A stretch of DNA of 64,000 nt, taken from assembly GCA_015680685.1 (NCBI GenBank), contig MNCI01015499.1:1708373-1772372 (forward strand), read 5' to 3'. The position numbers and the translations under genes are program-made. The notes below the pieces were generated by a model. It worked only from the letters and a program-made list of their open reading frames with translations, did not search any database and was not told the DNA's origin. Shown here in pieces: positions 54,016 through 64,000 of this stretch (position 1 is the first letter of the stretch; every line of letters starts with the position of its first letter). This DNA comes from Gnetum montanum. Its lineage: Eukaryota; Streptophyta; Gnetopsida; Gnetales; Gnetaceae.

Positions 54016-55525
54016 CACCATTAACTGAGTCAAAACTTGAAAATTACAAAGAGATTTTCAACGAAATTAGGATCAAATGGAAGCCTAGATAGCCATGAAC
54101 ATGATGAAAATGTGAGAAGAGGGTGTTGAAGTCCCAAAAATTTAGAGAATTAAGAAAAATAAAGAAAGAGGATGGAGAATGAGAGTTCCAGGAGCACAAA
54201 GTGGTTTGCATAATGGAATATGCGAAAGATAGAATTGTAGCAATGTCTAAGGTAAGGGACTTAACTAACCAAAACAAAAGAGAGATGCAAGTGGGTCCTC
54301 CCCATAGCAAGCACATGTTCTTGTTATCCTTGCATAACTCCAACTAAGGAGTCCGTGGACCCCACAATTGATTAATGATCATGAAAAGTTAAGAACCAAC
54401 CAAAAAGAATCTATCTAAGAATTCCAACACATCATACTAAGACATCAAACATAACATAGAAACTAACAGTGAGGTGAGTTACGGTAGCATAGATGGATGA
54501 CTAAGAAGGTGAAATGGAATCCCGAATTGAACTTGTAAGAAGTCCCTTATGAAATATGTGTTTAAAATGACTTGACAATGTCCATCCTTACTCCAGACCA
54601 AAATCAACATCTTTCAATGACTTCACATCACCACTCCAAGACCAATCTACCCACTCAAGACATAAGAGTGCTCCCACAAAACAACCATTATTTCATAAAG
54701 AGAAGAAAAGAGAAGTAGGAAGTGAGAGAGAGAGGGACTTAGTTAGAGGGGACCTTCAGGCATGGGTAACATGTCTTTCTAGTCCCATAACTAGTGCTTA
54801 TAGCCTGTTTATTTGTCTAAGGGATGTGCTTTGAATTCCAATCATGTTTTTTTTTTTTTTGAATTTTTGGATGGGAACCACACCATGCAAAGACTTTATT
54901 TGACTTCCTATTAGTGGTTGGAATGGAATAGTAAGAAATTCATGAAAAACACCCAAGCACTCAAGTAAGCAAAAGAGTACAAAGAGTATTGATTCCCCAT
55001 AAAATCACACCCTCTACAAACCTTTGAATCCTTCCCAATTCTAGAACTACCAACGTTACCCATTGATTAAAAAAAATTAATGGAAAGGACCTCAAACTCC
55101 AAAAACAAGGAAAACCATAGAATTTACTGGATGGGTGGATGATGTGGTCTCACTACATGTTCCATGAAAAATAAACCATGTCATAGTCATGAGACAACAA
55201 AAGTCAAAAATAAAAACCAAACATTGATAATTACAACATTAAGCATAAACCATCATTAGTAAACAACAATAATGACATTGTGTCCTGTGGTAATAAAGCA
55301 CTATTATTAGCAGAAATAATGAAAAGTCACACTTAAACAAAGTAAAGTAATATATATATATAAGAAAGTCTAAACTAATCAAGAAAGGTAAAACATATTA
55401 ACAATGTTGTAAAACAAAAAAAAAATTGAGAAAGTCAATAGAACGAAAAACCAAACAAAAAGGTAAAAATCAACAAAGTGTAAAACAAAAAGGTGAAAGA
55501 TTAAGGAGCCATGTGGATGGTTAGC
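54016..55525 (-). other. Noncoding spacer of element H
   Basis: Homologous to the spacers of D, B and C in order and wording (for example ACATGTCTTTCTAGTCCC near 54770 and AACCACACCATGCAAAGACT near 54875). Ends in an A-rich tract (55340-55500). The minus-strand ORF 54044-54343 has no counterpart frame in the other copies and is not regarded as coding. Confidence 0.6.
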
Positions 55526-56900
55526 ATGGATGGCCATGTCTCCCATGACTATGTTGAAAGAAGGAGATCAAAAAAATGAAGTGTGATTGTCCATCTATTG
55601 AGGTGGTAGTTATACTAGCTTATCTTGATTCTAGGAAAGGTTTCACTTGTTGGATGTTGACCAACTACTTTTTATTTGGGCTTTTAGGCTTGTAGATTAA
55701 CATGGCCCCAGAGGAAAAGGTTTGATCAATTATATAAGATCCTTCCCACAACATTTGGAACTTTATCTTCTAGGGTACATGTGTGGTGCTCCAGCAAAGA
55801 ACCTTATCTCCTAGTTAAAATTTCAATTTTCATACTTTAAGGTCATAATTTCACTTGTTAAATGCCTTGTGCATCTCATTCAAAGATAGGGCCACTAATC
55901 AATTTTCATCTAGCACGTTGAGGTTTAATCAATCTTTCTTTTTGTGCTAGACTTAGGTCAAGATTCAAATCACAAGTTGTTGAGAGTGTACAGAGCTTGG
56001 ATTAAATCGAAAGAGTTGGAAGTTTTCCATACACTAGCTCATAGGGAGAGTAGCCAATAGAAAGTTTCCATGTTGAGTGGTAGGCCCATAAGGCATCATT
56101 AAGTTTTGTACTTCAATCTTTCCTATATTTTCTTATGGTCCTTGTCAGGATCTTCGTGATCTTCCTGTTAGTTACCTCTGCTCAACCGTTGGCTTGGGGG
56201 TGATAGGGTGTTGTTAATTTATGTTCAACCCCCAAGTGTTGCATCAACTTTCTAAAAGTGGAACCTATGAAATGAGTTCCATTATCATAAATTAGTGCAC
56301 ATGGCATGTCAAACCTATTTACAACATTTTTTTGTACAAATCTAGTAGCAATGGATGATGTACAATTAGTAACGACTACTACTTCTACCCATTTTGTGCA
56401 ATAGTCAACTGCTACAATGATATATGCCTTTCCATTAGACATGGGTGTGATGGAACCCATGAAGTCAATGCCCCATATGTCAAAGGGCTCCATTGGTTGA
56501 ATTCACTATTGAGGATCTTCCATTTGAGCGATCATCCCACCATCTCATTGACAACATTCACAAGATCAGATAAATTGATGGACATCCTTGAAAATTGTAG
56601 GCCAATAGTATCCTAGCATTAGGCTTTTTATGGGCATGTGTCTCCCTACATAATGGCCTCATAATGCCCTTTGTAAGCATCCTAGAGAATACGTAGTTGA
56701 TCTTCATTAGGGACACACCAACAAATCAGGCCATCGATGCACACCTTGTAGAGCTGTCTGTTGATTTCCATGAAGTATTTGGCCTAATGAAAAAATTGTT
56801 GCTTCTTTCTAAAGTCAATATCTTGTGGTATCTCCTAAGTGAGAAGATAGGTGAGGATGCCATTGTACCATGTTGTTTCTATGGGTACTTGGTCATTTAG
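55526..56900 (-). pseudogene. pol: Element H integrase (one stop in the core; triad intact)
   Basis: The open stretch 56182-56493 reads EPFDIWGIDFMGSITPMSNG (first Asp), DYCTKWVEVVVVTNCTSSIA, CALIYDNGTHFIGSTF (second Asp), VEHKLTTPYHPQANG and then a TAA followed by AEVTN (Glu kept); TAA fits CAA with one C-to-T. The zinc region lies near 56560-56760. The C-terminal reading GAMLIYKPKSPNKK and LVNIQQVKPFLES lies near 55600-55700. Confidence 0.83.
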
Positions 56901-57250
56901 TGCACTTATAAAGAGGAGTTCATCTACAAATTGATCAAAGAGTGGGCTTTCCTCCTCTTTATTATCCCATCTTAAGTAAGAGAGGTGGTTAGTAACCACA
57001 TTCTTGGTTTCTTTTCAATCTATCATCATGAGATCGAATTCCTACAAGATCATGAGCAATCGTATGATATGGGAGCTCACCATTAGCTTGTTCATTAGGA
57101 AGCAGATGGCACTATGGTCTGTGTGCATAAATATTTTATAACTAAGCACATTGTGCCTGAATTTTTCAAGAGCATACACCACTGTCATTAGTTCTTTCTC
57201 CGTGGTGATGCAATTTAGCTATGCACCTACAATGCTTCAGCTTGCACAAT
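56901..57250 (-). pseudogene. pol: Element H RNase H (C-terminal piece, cut by element B)
   Basis: Minus-strand reading gives FLMNKLMVSSHII near 57070-57110, then EFDLMMID, NVVTNHLSYLRWDNKEEE near 56950-57020. It is broken at 57250, where element B's 3' LTR begins. Confidence 0.78.
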
Positions 57251-58099
57251 TGATGAGCGATGAGGTATCCCTACACTCAACCATACAAATATGAGCATTT
57301 CATGCACGATCTAGTTGAATTTCAAGGACTAAGTACTTATGTGCCTTTGTGGAACAAGAATGGGTTGGTTAATCGTTGTCTTCCAAAACCTACTTATACA
57401 TCACAATTGTATGGTTAAGTAAGCTTGAGGCATATGATTTTTATATTTTTTATGTTTTTATGTCCTATGCTAATAGGGAAGGAGAGAGATAACTAAGTGA
57501 CTAATTTAATTTAACTACTGATTGACTAGGCTTTAATTAATCTTAACATCAGTATCCGTTCTCACTACTGTACACATCCTGAACTAGTGCAACACTACTG
57601 GGATTACCAAACATTAATTGTTACTGGGTTACCAAGTGTTACACACATGCTCGAAGTGATCGTACTGAGTGTATTTACTTAGGAGAGTTGTAGGATGAGA
57701 GAGAGCATTAATTAACTAGGAAAGCATTTAATAACAGTAATTAACATTAATTAATCTATTCTAGATGCTGCAAGGTTTATCATAAATTTCGTCTTTATTG
57801 TTGTACACAAGGTGTGCTTAGGTACACAATGCTCGAATAAAGATCCATTCGCTTTATGATTCATACTGCGGACACACAGAAATAATTCTAACTATAGGAG
57901 GGAGGAAAGGCAAGAGTTTGGCTAAGGGACTAACTATCCATTGCCAAACCAAGGGCACCTGCCTCTTATTTATAGCCAAGGAGGTAGGTCCCAATATCGG
58001 GTATCCAACATCGCATGGTAGGCTCTGATATCGTGGACCCAATATCGCAACCCCGATATCGTGGACCCGATATCGCAACCCCGATATTGCGGTTCATCA
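57251..58099 (-). repeat. Element B 3' LTR (849 bp)
   Basis: Bounded by TGATGAG (57251) and TCATCA (58099). U3 (57985-58092) has a short tandem repeat of CGATATCGTGGACC / CGATATCGCAACCC. TATA box TATAAATA (minus) at 57967-57974. Confidence 0.88.
57967..57974 (-). promoter_or_regulatory. TATA box of element B LTR
   Basis: TATAAATA on the minus strand just downstream of the GATATC repeats of U3. Confidence 0.65.
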
Positions 58100-58118
58100 T
58101 ACCCCCATGACTAAATGA
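58100..58118 (-). other. Element B polypurine tract
   Basis: CATTTAGTCATGGGGGTA on the minus strand next to the LTR. Confidence 0.8.
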
Positions 58119-60009
58119 AATGCATCCTTGAGTTCCTTACAAAATATTGGGAAGGCATGGGATTATTGACTAATTAACAATTGACAGTGGAATGGGATGA
58201 CAGACTCAACGTGCCTAATGAATGGATCAATAAGCATATTACAACATTAGTGTTCATGACCATTGTGGTGAAAACTTGTACATAAATGACATCCAAGCCT
58301 TTATTTGGCAACTTAAAGATGAAGAGAGAGAGAAAGAAGATGAAGTGTATTGTTACCAATGCCGAGATTGTGCCTTCCATTGTTTATCCATAGCCACGCC
58401 ACCAAACTCGCTCCTTTCTTAAACGCTCCAATTCTAGTCCATCCTAAGTGCTTCCTCCAAGCCTAGTCCACTGTTTTTATGATCACCATCTGCACACAGA
58501 ACATAGTCACAAATAAGCAAGGATAGATGAACCACAATGCAGTTGATACCTTGCCTCAATATGAAGCGCATTGGCTGAGTTGTGGTTATGGAAAAAACTA
58601 GTTCAAAGATTTATCACTGGTAACTACCCAAGGTGTAGGGGTTAAGTGAATAGTAGAATGGAAAAAATAGAAAAATTTGTGCTAGGACCCCCACAACTAA
58701 GAGCGAACCTCCAATAGCTATAAGATGGAAAAATATGAGGAACAAGAAAGATGGGAAAAATAACAACGACAACGCCAATAAAATGGATGCCATGGATGGG
58801 GATGAAACAAGAAATGATTGATTGTAGGAAATGTTTAAGGAAAAAAAGTTAATAATTACACCAAAAAGAAATGCTAGTGGGTCCTCCCCAAAGCAAGCTC
58901 ATGCCCTTTATGCCCTGACAAACCCACAAACCAAAGAGTCCATAAGCTCTAGGAATGTCATTTGGAAGCAAGAGTTAAAAACTTACCCACAAGTATTCAC
59001 CAAAGAAAAATAATGCATCAACCTAGAAAAGGACTAATGATAAAACTAGCAATGAGTTGGAAAATGGGAAGAGAGATGGAGAGGAGAGAATGGAATGGAA
59101 TCCCAAGAACAAGGTTGTGTAAAGTCCCTTATGTATTTCATGGTTAATGTGACTGAGTAGAACTCATTCCAAATCTGGACTCAAACCAACCACATTCAGT
59201 GACCTCGCATCAATACACTTGGCCAATCCATTTTCTTGAAGCAACAAGAATGCCTCCACAAAGAGTGACCACCATCCCAAGGAGAGCGAGATGGAGAAGT
59301 AGGAAGCAAGAAATGGCCTTAGTTAGAGGGAACCTTCAAACATGAGTAACATGTCTATCCAATGCCATAACCAGTGCTTGTAGCCCATATTGCTTTATTA
59401 TGTCTAAGGGGTGTGCTTTCAATTCTCACTTTTTTCTCTTTTTTCTTTCTTTTGTTTTCTTTTTGCATGAGAACCACACCATGCAAAGACTTATTTTTAT
59501 TCACTCAGCTTCCTGATATTTGATTAATGGAAGAATGGCAGAAAACCCAAGAAAAAGCATCCAATCCCCCAAGAGAATGGCCAGCACAAATGTATCGAAT
59601 CCCCTTGAAGTTACATCCTTTTCATCCTTTGAGTCTTTCCTTGGTTTGAAAAATACCCAGACACCAATTTATTAACAAGTTTACTTAGAAAAAGGGGACT
59701 GTATAGTTCCAAGCCAAAGGAGACCATAGAGTTGTATGGATGAGTGGACGGCATGAACTCATTGCCTGTTTTACCAAAAAAACCATACCTTAATATCAGC
59801 ATCATAATTCAAAGGTAAAAATCAAACATTAGCAATCAATGTGATATAATTTGATCCACCATCATGAGCACTTATTGGATGATGAAGAAAAGTAAATCAA
59901 CCAGACAAAGAAATAGCAAAAATATAAACGATGGTGTAAAAAAAAATAAGAAAAGTGGGAAAATGTGTAAAACAAAAATTAAAAAAGAACTAAGGGCCTA
60001 GAACGGTTA
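58119..60009 (-). other. Noncoding spacer of element B
   Basis: Matches the leader and spacer of H but lacks ORF2 and the U3-like block; the join is near 58440-58500. Short ORFs (58831-59147 plus, 59611-59805 minus) are not conserved in the other copies. An A-rich tract (59880-59995) precedes IN, as in D and H. Confidence 0.6.
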
Positions 60010-61260
60010 ACATAGGTGGCCATCTCCCCCATGACTAAGTTAGAAGGAGGATATCTGAAATAGTGAGCAGGGTTGTCCACTAATAGAGGTAGCATGTGTA
60101 CTAGCTATCCTAAGCTCATGGAAAGGTTTGGTTTGTTGCACGTTGACCAACAATTTCTTGTTCGAGCTCTCAGGTTTGTATATTGTCAAGGCCCCTGAAG
60201 GAAAAGTTGCATAAATAATATAAGGTCCTTTTCATAGTGTTTGAAATTTAGTACATTGTGGCACATGTGGGATTCTAGTAGAGAACCTTATCTCTTGGTT
60301 GATATTTAACTTTTCTACTTCTTAGGTCATGACATTGTTTATTAAATTCCTTGTGCAATTCATTAGATGATAGGGCAGCTAGTTGGTTTTCATCTAGCAT
60401 GTTTATGGTTACTAACTATTATTTCTATGCTAGATCAAGGTCAAGGTTGAGGTCACATGTCGTGGATAGTGTATGGAGCTCATTTTGAATGGAAAACATT
60501 GGTAATTTACTGTACATTAGCTCATAGGGAGAGTAGCCTGTAACAAGTTTCCATGTGGAGCAGTATGCCCAAAGAGCATCATTCAATTTAGTGCTCCATT
60601 CTTGCTTATACTTGCTAATAATTCTTGTCAATATTTTTGCAATCTCCCTATTGGTGACTTTGGCCTAACCGTTCGCTTGGGGGTGGTATGGTGTAGTCAA
60701 TTTATGCTCAACCCCTAAGCATTGCATTAATTTCTGAAAAGTTGCACCTATGAAATGTGTACCATTGTCTAAAATAAGTGCACGAGGCATACCAAACCTG
60801 TTTATGATTTGTTGTTGAACAAATCGTGCAGCTGTAGATGATGTACAATCCTTAACAGCAGTTGCTTCTGCCCATTTTGTAAGGTAATCAATGGCAACAA
60901 TAATATAAGCTTTTCCATTAGACATTGGTGTAAATGGCCCCATAAAATCAATTTCCCAAATGTCGAAGGGTTCTAAAGGTTGGATCCATTGTTGTGGACC
61001 CTCCATTCTAACAGTCATTCCCCCATCACGTTAACAGTGCTTACAAGATTGGATGAAATGATGGGCATCTCGAAACAATGTAGGCCAATAATATCCTGCA
61101 AGTAGGATCATAATGGTTGTTCGTATCCTGGTGTAATGATCCCCACAAGGACCCTCATGAGTACCTTGGAGAACTCGTAGTTGATTTATATTAGGAACAC
61201 ACCATTGAACTAAGCCATCAGGACACACTTTGTAAAGTTTCCCATTGATCTCCATAAAGT
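60010..61260 (-). pseudogene. pol: Element B integrase
   Basis: The zinc site is intact: HEGPCGDHY and SCKHC (61031-61180), between them GYYWPTLFRDAHHF. The core 60665-61018 reads PFDIWEIDFMGPFTPMSNGK (first Asp), RALILDNGTHFIGATFQKL (second Asp), TTPYHPQANG, stop, then AKVTN, so the Glu is Lys by one G-to-A. 60425-60631 reads KYKQEWSTKLNDALWAYCST. The C-terminus with LVNVQQTKPFHE reaches about 60020. Inactive by loss of Glu and the stop. Confidence 0.87.
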
Positions 61261-61960
61261 ACTTGGCTCGATGAAGAAACTATTATTTCTTCTTAAGGTT
61301 TAACTCTTGTGGTATTTGTTGGGTGAGGAGATAGGTAAGAATGCTACTGTACCAATTTTTCTCCATGAGTGATTAATTATTCACTACACCTACAAAGAGG
61401 AGTTCATCTAGGAAATAATTAGAAATTGGACACTCATCCTCTTTGTTGTCCCATCGCAACCGAGATAAATGATTAGCAACTACATTCTTGGTGCCTTTAC
61501 GATCAATCATTGTTAAATCGAACTCTTGTAGGATTACAAGCCATTGTATGATACGAGGGCTTACCATTGGCTTATTCATTAGGAACCTTATTGCACTATG
61601 ATCTGTACATATATATACTTTATATCCCAATACATAGTGTCTAAACTTTTCTAGTGCAAACACCATAGCCATTAATTCTTTCTCTATGGTAGTGTAGTGA
61701 AGTTGTGCACCAACGATACCTCTACTTACATAGTGGATATAATAAGGATGTTTCTGGTCATCTAACTATGTAAGTACAACTCCTAAGGCATAGTCGAATG
61801 CATCAGTTATGATATGGAATGGTTTGAACTAGTCAGGAGCTTGTAGAATGGGTGTTTCTACTAACTTTTGTTTCAGAAGTTGGAAAGCTAGTTCGCATTT
61901 CCTGGTCCATATGAAAGGTATTTCCTTTTTTGTTAATTCCACCAATGGTTTGGCAACCTT
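61261..61960 (-). pseudogene. pol: Element B RNase H
   Basis: The open stretch 61373-61672 reads MAMVFALEKFRHYVLGYKVY, ICTDHSAIRFLMNKPMVSPR, LTMIDRKGTKNVVANHLSRL. The upstream part with the first catalytic region (TDAFDYALGVVL) lies near 61740-61810. Broken only by a few stops. Confidence 0.85.
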
Positions 61961-62890
61961 TGAAAAGTTCTCAATAAATCTCCTATAGTAGCCAGTGTGT
62001 CTAAAGAATGACTAAATATCTTTGATAGTTTCTAATTGATGGGTAATTCCTTGGATATCTTTGATTTTCTTGGGGTCTACCTCTATCCCTGTGTGAGAGA
62101 TTTTGTGCCCTAGTACTACGCCTTCTTGGACCATCAAATGGCTTTTCTGCCAGTTGAGCCTCAAATTGGTTTCTACACATCTTTTTAACACTTGCTCTAA
62201 CTGGTCCAAGGCTTGATCAAAGTTTGCTCCATAAGTGGAGAAGTCGTTCATAAAGACCTCCACACCATTTCCTATCTACTGCAAGAATATGCTTAGAACT
62301 AATCATTGAAATGTTGCAGGGACATTGCACAAGCCAAATGACATTTGTTTGTATGCAAAAGTTCCCAAAGGACTGGTGAACATAGTTTTGGCTTGGTCTT
62401 TTGGGGCTATTTGTATTTGGTTATATCCACTATATCCATCCAAAAAACTATAATAGCGATGCCCTGCGGTGGTGTCTAAGACTTGGTCGACAAATGGCAA
62501 TGAGAAGTGATCTTTGAATGTTGCTAACCCTCCATTTTCCTCCCTTTTTAGGTACAATAAATAAGGGGCTAACCCATTTTCTATCAACAATGAGGTATAT
62601 GAACCTAGCCTTGAGAAGCTGTTTGATTTCTTCCTTAACTACTTGCTTCAGCTTTGGGTTCAAATTCCTCCACGGTTGTCTTTGAGGCTTCATGAAGGGG
62701 TCGGTGTAAATCCTATGTTGGCATATCCTAAGATCTATTCCAGTTAATTCAGGATATGACCAAGTGAAGGCTTTTGACCATTTATTTAGCACCTTTAGCA
62801 ATCTCTCTTTTTGTTGTGGATTAAGCTTAGTGTTAATAATTACAAGTTTTTCATTTTTAAGGAACATGTATTCCATATCGGTGGGCAATG
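61961..62890 (-). pseudogene. pol: Element B reverse transcriptase
   Basis: 62448-62888 reads YMFLKNEKLVIINTKLNPQQ, KAFTWSYPELTGIDLRICQH, FIYLIVDRKWVSPLFIVPKK. 62303-62590 holds YSFLDGYSGYNQIQIAPKDQ and GTFAYKQMSFGLCNVPATFQ. The catalytic box reads MEVFMNDFSTYG (62230-62263): Asp-to-Asn at the first Asp, a G-to-A change. The thumb has VVLGHKISHTGIEVDPKKIK. Few stops, but the catalytic change makes it inactive. Confidence 0.88.
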
Positions 62891-63480
62891 GTTTTAGCTG
62901 GAGGGGCTCCTACTTAAATTTCTCAGGGATTTCCAACTTCCCCCAGTTGATATTTTTAAGGCTAAGACTTGGAAGTTGGTAGTGGACTTGCTCTAATGTA
63001 TCTATGTTATCGATGTAGGCTCAAGTCAAAGCCTCAGTTAGTTCCATGCATATGATTGAACTACTTTCTTGATTAGTTTTCATCCACTGGGTGCCTTCTT
63101 GTTGTGTGGCTACTGCATATAGGCATCTTTGTATGTTGATCACTTGTGCACACTAATTGCATGTAGGCAGTGCTAAACTTTACACAAACCATGACCTCTA
63201 CATGCAATTACACCCCGTGTCACTATATGTGATGCATGAAACTTTCTTCTTCTTGATCTTTCTGAATGTATTTTCCTTTGATATTTCCAGGGAAAGATTG
63301 TAGATTCCTAGGCATGTGTCAACTGTGCTTAGTCATCCTCTTCCCATTATAATTGGGAAGTTCCCATTTCTGTTGTTTACTTGAATCACTAGGAAGTTAG
63401 CTGGATACGACCACCCACAAACAATGGAAACAATGTCCTCCATTAGTCCTAATGGGATAGTGATGGATTAGTTAGCCAAA
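62891..63480 (-). pseudogene. pol: Element B PR-RT linker
   Basis: Homologous to 870-1240 of A and 30600-30640 onward in C. Readable pieces on the minus strand include a Cys-rich string near 63120-63190. No domain recognised. Confidence 0.5.
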
Positions 63481-63830
63481 TCTAAACAAATGTTAATCTT
63501 TTTAAGTAGAAGTGGGTTCTAGGCTTTGTACATTTCTTGAGAGATTAAATTGACACCAAAACCTGAATCCAAAACAACTTTGCATCGCTCATTTCCAACG
63601 ATTTGTAAGTATATCAGAGGGCTCCCAGGATCAGAGAATTTCCTAGGAAGATGGCCAACTTTGATCCAATTAGTGACAGCATGTGTTAGCATGACCGTAT
63701 GCATTGAGTGTGGTGGTTGGGTTGAAGGAGGCTCTGAAGTTTTGATTGTGTTGGCAACCATTTGGGACGCGACTGTCAACAAGTGTCCTCGAACAGGATT
63801 TAGGTGCTTGCTGGTCTCTGGCAACACCAA
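63481..63830 (-). pseudogene. pol: Element B aspartic protease (active site intact)
   Basis: Reads KVGHLPRKFSDPGSPLIYLQ, then CKVVLDSGFGVNLISQEMYK, with the catalytic D-S-G intact (contrast A: DWG, C: SFG). The G-R-P-W-L part follows near 63340-63420. The upstream end grades into gag at 63830-64000, where no clear frame is seen. Confidence 0.78.
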
Positions 63831-64000
63831 GGCCCAGATACCTCCAAATAGACTCAGTAGTTAATGTGAGTATGTGTGTGTGTTGTTGCAGTGTGCAATT
63901 GTGAAAAATGAAACGATTGCATTGTGTGTAAACTAAAAATGACTTATCTTAAAGAGATTCAGCCAACTTTGCCAAGTACTGTGAGTTGTTGAGAGTTCCT

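Larger units (their letters stand above)
49512..57250 (-). mobile_element. Element H: Athila-like LTR retrotransposon with ORF2 (3' part)
   Basis: From left: 3' LTR, polypurine tract, ORF2, U3-like block, spacer, IN, RNase H, then cut by element B at 57250. The remainder lies outside the window. Among the Athila-like copies here it is the only one that keeps the gene between IN and the 3' LTR. Confidence 0.85.
57251..64000 (-). mobile_element. Element B: Athila-like LTR retrotransposon, 3' LTR to PR (runs off right edge)
   Basis: Minus strand: 3' LTR 57251-58099, polypurine tract, spacer, IN, RNase H, RT and PR, with gag beyond the edge. It lies inside H's RNase H. It is the best-preserved pol in the window; a long RNase H frame and a long IN frame are open. 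ORF2 is missing relative to H. Confidence 0.87.

Noticed and set aside
54044-54343. Minus-strand ORF with hydrophobic, Ser/Leu/Phe-rich reading upstream of ORF2, possible env signal region
   Set aside because: It lies upstream of the internal TATA box and is not open in B, C or D.

Overview
The window reads as intergenic DNA from a large plant nuclear genome. It is almost entirely nested LTR retrotransposons of the Ty3/gypsy superfamily. The gag, protease (PR), reverse transcriptase (RT), RNase H and integrase (IN) sequences are of Athila and Tat type, which are plant lineages. Every polyprotein is broken by stops and frameshifts, most of them explicable as C-to-T or G-to-A changes, as expected of old methylated repeats. 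A 434-base run of N marks a draft assembly. I cannot name the species, and I see no ordinary host gene, rRNA or tRNA gene.

Nesting. The oldest visible layer is a scrap of a chromovirus-like element (G, 48820-49511, minus). Two Athila-like elements sit in it: D (minus; 5228-7868 plus 45716-48819) and H (minus; 49512-57250). D was entered by Athila-like A (minus; 1-5227, running off the left edge) and by Athila-like C (plus; 7869-45715). H was entered by Athila-like B (minus; 57251 to beyond the right edge). C was entered twice by Tat-like elements: E (plus, 8693-27281, 18.6 kb) in its 5' LTR and F (plus, 31137-40312, 9.2 kb) in its RT. Target-site duplications are visible for C (CCTTG/CCTTA), E (GAATG/GAATT) and F (GAAAG/GAAAG). 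With E and F removed, C is about 10.1 kb, a normal Athila size.

Athila-like elements have LTRs of about 0.85-1.1 kb bounded by TGATGA/TCATCA (or TGATAA/TTATCA), a primer site matching tRNA-Asp with only transitions where it is well preserved, a polypurine tract with the core CATGGGGGTA, and the order gag-PR-RT-RNase H-IN. H alone keeps the extra ORF2 (env-like position) downstream of IN, preceded by a U3-like repeat block with its own TATA box. Tat-like elements have LTRs of 1.4-1.8 kb beginning TGAAACACC, a primer site that appears to match tRNA-Asn, the tract AAAGAGGGGCCA, two RNase H domains (in E), and families of tandem repeats.

The most interesting part is 14813-19695 inside E, between PR and RT. 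On the antisense strand lies what looks like a complete multi-exon gene. It has a TATA box, a first ATG in an open frame, GT-AG introns of about 70-120 bp whose removal keeps the frame at five successive junctions, an FCP1/NIF-like HAD phosphatase domain with degenerate catalytic motifs, a domain resembling Athila ORF2, an acidic 8-residue repeat, and a coiled coil. The PR-RT interval is also where Ogre-type Tat elements carry a sense-strand intron, so this may be an antisense gene nested in the element's own intron. F has lost everything from the end of PR to the 3' UTR and would have depended on a partner in trans.
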